A DNA stretch of 64,000 bases from Gemmatimonadaceae bacterium. GTDB lineage: Bacteria; Gemmatimonadota; Gemmatimonadetes; Gemmatimonadales; Gemmatimonadaceae. The notes under the pieces are model-generated. The model searched no databases, was not told the DNA's origin, and worked only from the letters and a program-made list of their open reading frames with translations. The position numbers were made by a program, and so were the translations under genes. Positions within the stretch are counted from its first letter, which is position 1, and each line of letters opens with the position of its first letter. Positions 41,817-50,600 of this stretch are shown here, piece after piece. The stretch covers positions 1 through 64,000 of the forward strand of contig JACMLX010000007.1 in NCBI GenBank assembly GCA_014379355.1, written 5' to 3'.

Positions 41817-42595
41817 CAGGGCTCTGCGGCCGCAGCAGCATCCTGCCACTGCGCGGCGATGTCGGCCGTCAGCGCTTCACGTTGCGTGTTCAGGTAGAAA
41901 TGATCGCCGGGAAACACGCGCACGCGCACCGGATCGACGGCGGCACGTTGCCAATCCGGCAACTGGGCCGGCAGCGGATGTGTATCCGCGTCGCCACCGT
42001 ACACATTCACGGGACACCGCACCCTGGTCGCCGTCCCGGACGACGGCCAGTACGTCTCGACGGCGCGGATGTCGGCGCGCACGACCGGCAGTAGCAGCTC
42101 CAGCAATTCCGGTTCAGCGAGGACGGGCTCCGGAATTGCGCCATACCGCATCTGCAATTCGTCGAGAAACGCGGGTTCAGGGAGCGCGTGGATCGGCGAC
42201 CACGTATCCGGTTCATCCGGTGCACGTCTCGCCGAGACGAACAACCGCGACGGAGGACGGACACCGCGGTGTTCGAGCGCGATCGTGGTCTCGTACGCAA
42301 TCAATGAACCCATGCTGTGTCCGAAGATTGCATACGGCAGGTCCGATACGGCCTCGATGGCCGGCACCACGATGTCGACCATCGCCATGATCGAGGACAA
42401 CGGCATCTCACTCAGGCGCGACTCGCGTCCGGGCAGCTGGGCGGCGTGCACCTCGATGTCATCGGGCAGCGACTTGAACCAGAGGCGATACGGTGCCACG
42501 CCCCCACCCGCGAACGGGAGGCAGAACAGGCGTCGCCGCGGGGCCGCGCGAACGCCGAGTCGCAGGAACGGACTGCCGTGCATACCAGCGCTCAC
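41816..42595 (-). CDS. Type II thioesterase (GrsT/RifR-like, alpha/beta hydrolase)
   Basis: LFCLPFAGGGVAPYRLW, AAQLPGRESRL, FGHSMGSLIAYE, GDHFYLN are hallmark TEII motifs. Start could be GTG at 42595 (4-nt overlap with upstream gene) or ATG at 42583. Confidence 0.9.
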   Translation of the reverse strand: MSAGMHGSPFLRLGVRAAPRRRLFCLPFAGGGVAPYRLWFKSLPDDIEVHAAQLPGRESRLSEMPLSSIMAMVDIVVPAIEAVSDLPYAIFGHSMGSLIAYETTIALEHRGVRPPSRLFVSARRAPDEPDTWSPIHALPEPAFLDELQMRYGAIPEPVLAEPELLELLLPVVRADIRAVETYWPSSGTATRVRCPVNVYGGDADTHPLPAQLPDWQRAAVDPVRVRVFPGDHFYLNTQREALTADIAAQWQDAAAAAEP

Positions 42596-43542
42596 GCCGT
42601 GCCGCTGGCGTGCACCGTTCCGACATCTGACACCGTGTCGAGACGACTCCCCGCGCCAAGCGTCCCCGCGGAAGTCGTGGACTGCAGCCACGCGCCGACT
42701 GACGTGAGCAATCGCTGGCGGCTCGGCTGATCGCTGACCGTATGATCCGTGTCCGGCATGTACTGCAACCGAAGCTGCTGGCGGAAGTCGAGACCCGGCA
42801 ACAGATCGAACAGCTGATCGTGATAGTTGTAGATGTGATTCACGCCGCCCGTGAACACGAGCATCATCTGCACACCGCGTGCGATCAACTCCTCGATGGC
42901 CTCGCGTTCCGCGGCGGCGCCAGCCTGTGATGCGAACTCGATCGCCCGCTGCCCGCTCTGTCCCTCGGCCGCCTTCGCCACCGACCGCGCGGCACTCGCT
43001 CGGCGACCGAATGCACGGTGGAAGATCGGATGCCGCAGGAGCACCAGCTCACGCAAGGTCGACATGTGCTTCAATCGACGGACCACGTGCACCACCAGGC
43101 TGCGAGTCGTGCGCGACACCGTCGGATCGACGAGCATCACGCCGATCACGCGCGGATCGACGAACGCCGTGGCGATCGCATAGTTGGCACCGGAACACAG
43201 GCCGAAGATCAGAAAGCGTGACGCCTTCCGTTCTTCGGAGAGATGATCCATCGCCAGCTGCACGTCGTGAATGGCGGATTCGAGCAGCGACGCGCCACCA
43301 CCGACGGATTCGGAATCGCCGAGCCCGGCCAGATCGAATCGCAGGACCGGATAGCCGAGCGCCGCAATCGAACGCGCCATGTCCACGTACAGCCGATTGG
43401 GACCGACGCGGTGCACGATGCCGGCGTTTACGATCACGACGAATGGCAGCTCGCTCGGCGGCGCCTTGCTGGTCGTCAGGATCCCGACCAGGCTTTGCTG
43501 CGGCCCGAAGCGAGTCACCCGCTCGCGAATCCCCGGGCTCAT
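42592..43542 (-). CDS. Alpha/beta hydrolase with GLCSG nucleophile elbow
   Basis: NAGIVHRVGPNRLYVDMARSIAALGYPVLRFDLAGLGDSES and FLIFGLCSGANYAIATA; resembles exosortase-A-associated hydrolase 1-type sequences (recall, not searched). Confidence 0.75.
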   Translation of the reverse strand: MSPGIRERVTRFGPQQSLVGILTTSKAPPSELPFVVIVNAGIVHRVGPNRLYVDMARSIAALGYPVLRFDLAGLGDSESVGGGASLLESAIHDVQLAMDHLSEERKASRFLIFGLCSGANYAIATAFVDPRVIGVMLVDPTVSRTTRSLVVHVVRRLKHMSTLRELVLLRHPIFHRAFGRRASAARSVAKAAEGQSGQRAIEFASQAGAAAEREAIEELIARGVQMMLVFTGGVNHIYNYHDQLFDLLPGLDFRQQLRLQYMPDTDHTVSDQPSRQRLLTSVGAWLQSTTSAGTLGAGSRLDTVSDVGTVHASGTA

Positions 43543-44324
43543 CGCAGCATCTCCACCATGCGCTCGAGCACGAGTACCGGAAGTCCTCCGGCACCCGTCG
43601 CCTCGTCATCGCGCCACGGCGTCTGGCCGGGAATGATCTCGGAATGGAACTGCGTGCCCGCCGTGCGCAACGCGTCATGCAGCGGTTCCTGTCCGGGACG
43701 CACGTCAGAGAAGAGTAGGTTCACTTGCGCCTTCGTCGGCTGCGAGAACATGTCAGCTCCAACCGCTTCGATACTGGAGCGCATGCGGAGCGTCATTGGA
43801 AAACCGAGAAGGGTCCGATTCTCGCCGACGCCTCTGTCCCGGTGCACGGGCATCAACGACCAGCGATCGATATCCAGCTGCGCCGCCTCGAGCTCGCGCA
43901 CGTACTTGTCACCATTCGTGATCGGGTCCCACAGGACAGCCGTATGGACGTCCTGCCGAGTCGTGGCCAGACGCCACGCCACGACGGCACCCAGTCGTAT
44001 GCCAAAGGTAGCCACCGACGAGAATCCCGACATGTCACGCAGCTCCTCGAGCGCGACTTGGGCATCGGCTTGCCAGGACTCGAGGTCGCCATCCGTGGTT
44101 GCACCGGCGGAGTCGCCGGTGCCGAAATAGTCGAACCGCAGCACGTGATAACCACTCTCGCTCAATCGCACGGCGAGACGGCGAAAGATCCGGTGTGAGA
44201 CCAGATATTCCGAACCCCATGGCGGACAGAGCAGCGCTGCGCCGCGCCCTGCCACCGACGATGGCGGGACGTGGTACGCGCCGAACAACTGCCGGCTCGT
44301 CGATCCGAAAAACAGGAGATTCAC
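43539..44324 (-). CDS. Alpha/beta hydrolase-fold protein with GIRLG in place of GxSxG
   Basis: LLCPPWGSEYLVSHRIFRRLAVRLSESGYHVLRFDYFGTGDSAG and ATFGIRLGAVVAWRLA; resembles exosortase-A-associated hydrolase 2-type sequences (recall, not searched). Confidence 0.75.
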   Translation of the reverse strand: MNLLFFGSTSRQLFGAYHVPPSSVAGRGAALLCPPWGSEYLVSHRIFRRLAVRLSESGYHVLRFDYFGTGDSAGATTDGDLESWQADAQVALEELRDMSGFSSVATFGIRLGAVVAWRLATTRQDVHTAVLWDPITNGDKYVRELEAAQLDIDRWSLMPVHRDRGVGENRTLLGFPMTLRMRSSIEAVGADMFSQPTKAQVNLLFSDVRPGQEPLHDALRTAGTQFHSEIIPGQTPWRDDEATGAGGLPVLVLERMVEMLR

Positions 44325-47300
44325 GGCCGGAGTGCCGCCGTGCCAGCGATGGGCGCGTCAAGCGCCTCGGCCAGCTGGCCGAGCGTCCTGAAGAACAGCA
44401 GGCGTGGCTCGATCACGCGTCCTGTGCGCACGGAGATCTCGCTCGCAGCGCGCATCGCCAGCAGCGAATACCCGCCGAGCTCGAAGAAGCTGTCGGTGAC
44501 GCCGGCCTGGTTCACGCCGAGCAAGGTGATCCAGATCTCGGAAATCAGTCGCTCAGTCGGTGTCGAAGGCGCGATGTATTCGCGCGGCGTGAGTGGTGTG
44601 CTGGCGAACGGGTCTGGGAGTGCCTTGCGATCCACTTTCGCGTTCGGCGTCAACGGGAAGCGATCGACGAACATGAGCATGGATGGAATCATGAACTCCG
44701 GCAGGCTCTGCCGAAGATAACGGCGCAGTTCGCTTGCCGTGCACTCGCCGTCGTCGTGCAACTGGACCCACGCCATCAGGCGTGGGTCGTCAGCCGACGC
44801 GTTGCGCACACCGACGACCGCCGACCGCACCATCGCGTGCGTCGCCAGCGCCGCCTCGATCTCGCCAGTTTCGATGCGATAGCCACGCAACTTGACCTGC
44901 CCATCGATGCGGCCCATGTGGTCCAGCAGACCATCGGTGCGCCACCGTCCGTAGTCGCCTGTGCGATACATCGTGCGTCCGGCAACGAATGGATCCGCCA
45001 CGAACTTCTCCGCCGTGAGCTCGTCTCGCTGGTGGTATCCGCGCGCCACACTGTCGCCACCGATGCAGATCTCGCCCGGTGCACCGACGGGTGCCACGTT
45101 CCCGGCTGAATCCATCACGTAGATGTGCGTGTTGGCGACCGGCGTTCCGATCGTGATCGGGCCTCCGTTGCTCAGCAGCGCCATGCTCGCATAGACGGTC
45201 GCTTCCGTGGGTCCGTAGCCATTCCACACCTGACGCGTGCGCGCGAGCATCCACTGCGCCAGTTCAGGCGGCATCGTCTCGCCACCAGCGATCGCGACGA
45301 TCGATGGGTCACCGACCCACGCCGCATGCATTAACAATCGCCAGCCCGATGGTGTGGCCTGCACGATGCTCGCGCCGCTGGTGCGAATGAGCTCGGCCAG
45401 TCGCGCGCCGTCGCTCGCATCGTCGCGCGTCGCGACGATCGTGCGCGCTCCGGTCACGAGCGGCAGGAAGACTTCCAGCACCGAGATGTCGAACGACATC
45501 GATGTCACGCTCAACACACGATCCGCGGCCGAGATGCCCGGCCGCAGGCGCATCGCGCCCAGGAAGTTGCTCACTGCGGAATGCGGTACAACGACACCTT
45601 TCGGCGTGCCCGTCGATCCGGAGGTGTACATCAGATAGGCGATGTCCGACGGTGTGGCCGGATCGTTCAGTGCGGGCAGGGCGATGCTTGGGCGCGACGT
45701 GACCTCGTCCACCAGGAGCACGGTGGCCGGCAGATCGTCGGCTCGCACGGCCCGCACGGCGACGGCCGTCGCCACCATGTGGCGCGCACCGCAATCGCGC
45801 AGCATGAACGCCACACGATCGGCGGGATACGACACATCGATCGGCACGTACGCGGCACCCGCCTTGAGAATGCCGAGCGCACCGACGACCATCGCCTGTG
45901 AACGATCGGTGGCCAGCGCCACGAACGTACCGCGTCCCGCGCCGGCCGCCTGCAGCGCGACGGCGACCTGCGTCGACCGCTGATCGAGCTCTGCGTAGGT
46001 CAGCGTCGCATCGCCGGCAACCACCGCCATCGCCGCACCGCATTGCTGCGCCGTCCGCGCGAACTGCGCCACCACGGTGTCTGCGTCGATTGGCGCGTGC
46101 ACCGGAATGAGCGTCGCGATCTGTTCTGCCACATCATCCGCGGTCAGCAGCGGAAGGCACGATGTCGCGAGTTGCGGCGTGCGTGACGCGGACCCGAGCA
46201 ACACCTGGAGTTGTGTATCGATGCGCGCAATGGTCGACTCGTCGTACAGGTCGGCCCGGTACTCGAAGGCCCCCGTCATCTCGCCTCGGCGTTCGACGGC
46301 GAACATCGTGATGTCGTAGATCGCGCCACCGCCATGGATCTGCACGGCCCCGGCGTCCGGCGCGTTGTGCAGGACCACCGCCACTTGGAACAGCGGTGGG
46401 TGGTCCATCGAACGATCCGGATTGAGGGCCTTCACCAGCAGCTCGAACGGCACGTTCTGGTTGGCGTGGCCATCCAGCACCGCGGCTTTCGCGCGCTCCA
46501 CGAGCGTCGCAAACGACGGATCGTCTCCGACATCGAATCGCATCACGAGCGGATTCAGGATCGGGCCAAGCATGTCCTCCATCTCGGCCAGCTCGCGTGT
46601 GCCGATGGGGCTGCCGATGGCCACGTCCGTCTGCCCGGTATTGCGCGTCAGTACGACAGCCATGGCGGCCAGCAGCACCATGTACACCGTGGCATTCAGG
46701 TCGCGCGCCAGCGCACGCACGTCATCGAACAGCGCTGGCGACCAACGGAAATCGTACGTCGCACCGGACCACTGTGAGGCGGCACGTCGCGGCCGATCGG
46801 TGGTGAACGCACTCAGTTGCGGCAGGCCGGACAAGCGCGCGGTCCAGTACTGCAGCCGCTCGCGCGCCATCGGGTCGTCCATTTCCGCACGCTGCCACGC
46901 GGCAAAGTCGGCGTACTGCAACGCCAACGGCGCGCGCGCCTCCCCGCCCGTTGCCGCGACGTACTCCGCCATGACTTCCTGACCGAGCACACCCATGGAC
47001 CACGAGTCCATTGCGATATGGTGCGCCGCCAGGAGCAACGCCATACGACGCTCGCCGAGCTGCAGGATGGTGAAACGAACCGGCGCCTGTGCTGACAGGG
47101 CGAATGGCTCGCGCACCGCGATCGCCGGCGCGCCACTGATGACGTGATTCTGTTCCTCGACAGAAAGCGCGCGCAGGTCGCGGACGATCACCGGCGTGTC
47201 CTCCGCTGCTGCGAGCAACACGCGCGGCTCATTCTGCACGAGGACGAAGCGCGCACGCAGCACCTCATGGCGCGTGATCACGGCGCGGATGGCGCTGACC

Positions 47301-47659
47301 AGCATCGCGATGTCACAATCGTCGACGACGTCCGACACCGTGGCCAGATTGTAGGCCGTCTGCCCCGGCCGGATCTGCTCGACGAGCCAGATGCGCTCCT
47401 GCAGGAACGAGAGCGGGAGCGACCCCCCACGTTCGATCTGCGTCAGCGCGCGCGGTTGATGCGGCGCGCGCGGCGTCTCCGACAGCACCTGGAGCAGTTC
47501 CGTCTTCCGCGCGACGAGTGCGGCTTCGAGTTCGGGAGTCAGCCTACCCTTGGGCGCGTTGACACGCAGCAGCCCGCCCTCGACGCGCAGATGCACATCG
47601 AGCGTCCGGAGCAGCGAAATCAACGCCGCTGCGGTGTGCGCCGACGTCGCGTGTGTCAC
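44321..47659 (-). CDS. NRPS2: TubC_N-like docking domain-C-A-PCP
   Basis: N-terminal LISLLRTLDVHLRVEGGLLRVNAPKGRLTPELEAALVARKTELLQVL (docking); C domain HHIAMDSWS; A domain YLMYTSGSTGTPKG and NGYGPTEATVYA; PCP ELGGYSLLAMR. GTG start overlapping the upstream stop. Confidence 0.92.
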   Translation of the reverse strand: MTHATSAHTAAALISLLRTLDVHLRVEGGLLRVNAPKGRLTPELEAALVARKTELLQVLSETPRAPHQPRALTQIERGGSLPLSFLQERIWLVEQIRPGQTAYNLATVSDVVDDCDIAMLVSAIRAVITRHEVLRARFVLVQNEPRVLLAAAEDTPVIVRDLRALSVEEQNHVISGAPAIAVREPFALSAQAPVRFTILQLGERRMALLLAAHHIAMDSWSMGVLGQEVMAEYVAATGGEARAPLALQYADFAAWQRAEMDDPMARERLQYWTARLSGLPQLSAFTTDRPRRAASQWSGATYDFRWSPALFDDVRALARDLNATVYMVLLAAMAVVLTRNTGQTDVAIGSPIGTRELAEMEDMLGPILNPLVMRFDVGDDPSFATLVERAKAAVLDGHANQNVPFELLVKALNPDRSMDHPPLFQVAVVLHNAPDAGAVQIHGGGAIYDITMFAVERRGEMTGAFEYRADLYDESTIARIDTQLQVLLGSASRTPQLATSCLPLLTADDVAEQIATLIPVHAPIDADTVVAQFARTAQQCGAAMAVVAGDATLTYAELDQRSTQVAVALQAAGAGRGTFVALATDRSQAMVVGALGILKAGAAYVPIDVSYPADRVAFMLRDCGARHMVATAVAVRAVRADDLPATVLLVDEVTSRPSIALPALNDPATPSDIAYLMYTSGSTGTPKGVVVPHSAVSNFLGAMRLRPGISAADRVLSVTSMSFDISVLEVFLPLVTGARTIVATRDDASDGARLAELIRTSGASIVQATPSGWRLLMHAAWVGDPSIVAIAGGETMPPELAQWMLARTRQVWNGYGPTEATVYASMALLSNGGPITIGTPVANTHIYVMDSAGNVAPVGAPGEICIGGDSVARGYHQRDELTAEKFVADPFVAGRTMYRTGDYGRWRTDGLLDHMGRIDGQVKLRGYRIETGEIEAALATHAMVRSAVVGVRNASADDPRLMAWVQLHDDGECTASELRRYLRQSLPEFMIPSMLMFVDRFPLTPNAKVDRKALPDPFASTPLTPREYIAPSTPTERLISEIWITLLGVNQAGVTDSFFELGGYSLLAMRAASEISVRTGRVIEPRLLFFRTLGQLAEALDAPIAGTAALRP

Positions 47660-50600
47660 AGCTCGAACTCCTCGCGATCACCGTCAGGCGCCGCCATGAC
47701 TGCGCTGGCCGACGCGGTCGCCTGTTCGGTCGCGATCACGACCCCGAGCTGACGAATGGTGGGCGCCTCGAACATGGTCCGCAGCGCCAACCGCACACCG
47801 AAGAAACTGTCGATGCGCGCCAGAACGCGGGTTGCCAGCAGGGAGTGTCCGCCCAACTCGAAGAAATTGTCATGCACGCCGACCGGGGTCACTCCCAACA
47901 GATCCTCCCAGACTGCTGCAAGTTGCGTTTCGATATCGCCCACAGGACCCGTCAGCAATGACGAACTTGCCCGGGGTGTGGGCACTTTCTGACGTGGCAC
48001 GAGGGGCTGGACCTCGGAGCTCCCGGTCAGTGACGAGCGAAGCCGGTGCCGCAGCTGCGTAGCCCCTTGTATGTCGTACGGGGACACCACGAAGCGGGAA
48101 TGTCCCGACGCGAACACCCGCAGGAACGCATCGATGCCATCGGAGGGCGTTATGCCGGTCTCGACCTGCAGCTTCCGCGCAGCCGAGGGATCGACCTCAC
48201 GCATCGCCATACCCACATCACGCCACACGTCCCAGGCGATGGAGACCGTGCGCCAGCCAGTCGGCTTTTGCGCCGATGCGACGAAGGCATCCAGGTAGGC
48301 ATTGGCTGCCGTGTAGGCGGTCGAGCCGGCATACCCGAACACGGCGTTGATGGAGCTGCAGAGCAGCACGAAATCCAGCGGGGTGTCGCCGAGGATTTCA
48401 GTGAGTATCTGGGTGCCCCGCACCTTGGCAGCAATACAGGCCGCGGCTTCATCCCACGAGTATGTCGCCATCAACGCGACATCAGGCACCCCAGCTGCGT
48501 GAACTACGCCGTGGATCGGGCCCCAGCGCTCCTGTGCCTCCACCACCGCGCCGCGCATTCCTGCGCCGTCGGTCACGTCCACGACCGCCACCATCACATC
48601 CGCGCCGGCTGCCTCGATCCGACGCACGGCATCGATCCGCGCGCGAGTCACATCGGTCGCCTCATGACTGGCCACCCACGCATCCCACTCGTCCCGCGGC
48701 GGCAGCGCACTCCGCGACGTCAGCACCAGTCGCGCCCGCGCCCGCAGCGCCAGCCATTCCGCGAAGGTGGCGCCGATACCGCCCAGTCCGCCGGTCACCA
48801 GATACACGCCGCCGTCGTGGAGCGGCAGGTCAGCCACTGCAACGGCCGGCAGTGAGGTGGATTCGTATCGCAGCGCCAACCGACGGCCGGACCGCATCGC
48901 CACGAACTGATCCGCGTCGTCAGCGCGGGCGTCGTCGATGATGGCCGCCGACGCCGTCTGCACCCACTCGCCATCCAATCGCCCATCGAGATCGATGGTG
49001 CTCGACTGCATCGACTCATGCTCGGCCGGAAAAACCAGCACCGGTCCGTTCGCCAACGCGCGATGCGGATGCGTGATGGGTTCGCCGACTGCGCTGGCAG
49101 CGCCCGACGTGGCCACCACCAGACGTACCGGCTCCGACGACGAGTCCAGCAGGATGGCGCGGCCGAGCGCCATCAACGAATGCAGGACCGCGTCGTGCTC
49201 CGGCGCCACATCGGTTGCGCCCACGTTCCAGAGATGCAGCACACCTCGCGGCGTGTGGCCCGACCGCTTCAGCGCCCGGAGCAACTCTTCATGATCGGCT
49301 GCCTCGATGGGCCGCACGGTATACGACCGGTCGCCGGTCTGGGCGAAGTGTGCGCCTGGCGTGACGCTGATGGCGATCGCACCCTGATCCAGAAGCCCAG
49401 CACGCACCGCCGCGTCCAGCGCATCCCCTCGGCCGAACACGAGCCAGGCGCCGGTCAATGTCGCGAGACGCGTGCGCGCCAGCGGCGCACTCGTCCAGGT
49501 AGGCTGATGGAACCAGTCCTTCACCGTCTCGTGCCGCGCCGGCATCAGCGACCTGACGGCGTCGTTCGCTGCCGCCGTCACCGCTGGCGCGTCGACCCAG
49601 TGCCGTTGACGTTCGAACGGATACGTCGGCAGCGAGACGCGATACAGGACTTCGTCGGCATGAACATCCGACCAGTCGATCGCCACACCGCTCGCCCACA
49701 GCCGGCCGGCGGCACTCAGCATGGTTTCGAGTTGCCCACGCGGTTCGCGCGGATGCGGCAGCGAGGCCGTCACCCGCGTTGCACCGTCGCGACCGAGCGT
49801 CAGGCGCGCGAGTGACGTCAACGCGTTCCCCGCGCCCACCTCGAGCAGCTGCATGGTCGGATCGGCGGCCAGCGTGGTGATGCCATCGGCGAACAACACG
49901 GCACTGCGGAGATGTGCCACCCAGTAGTCGGGCGAGGTGGCCTGTTCATTCCGGATCCACGTGCCGGTGACGTTCGACACGTAGGGTCGCCGCGGCGCCG
50001 TCAGTGTCACCCGCGCCACGATCTCGCGGAACGGCGCCAGCGCCGGCTCCATCATCGCCGAGTGAAAGGCGTGCGAGGTGTGGAGCGGTCGATGCTCGAT
50101 ACCGGCGCGTTCGAGATCGATGGTCAGCGATTCGATCGCCTCGCGCGTGCCCGACACCGTGCAGAGGGCGGGCGCATTGACGGCGGCGAGTTCGATGCCG
50201 TCGTGCAGTCGCGCGCGGATCTCGGCCGGGGCGAGTCGTACAGCCAGCATGTCGCCCGGTGCCATTCCCTGCATCAGGTGCCCGCGTGCGCACACCAGCA
50301 TCAGGGCATCCTCGAGCGAGAACACACCCGCCAGATGCGCCGCCACATACTCGCCGATGCTGTGGCCGATCATGGCACTCGGCTGCACGCCCCACGACAT
50401 CCAGAGCACGGCCAGCGCGTACCCGGTGACGACGAGGACCGGTTGCGCGACGTACGTCTCGCTCAGCTCGCCGTCGGTGCCGTTTCGGAGCAGTTCGCGA
50501 ATGTCGCGACCGAAATGCGGATGCATCAACTCGGCACATCGATCCACGGCGCCGCGAAACACTGACTCGGTATCGTACAGTTCGCGACACATGCCGGCGT

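Noticed and set aside
39912-41897. Long + strand ORF (661 aa) opposite PKS M1
   Set aside because: High-GC antisense shadow of a clearly coding KS/AT region; Arg/His-rich with no recognisable domain. The same applies to 51082-52977, 57053-58474, 15617-16996 and most other small ORFs in the track.
41816-42595. TEII as the terminal release thioesterase
   Set aside because: It is a free-standing GrsT/RifR-type protein in mid-operon, usually an editing enzyme; release in trans cannot be excluded but is not shown.
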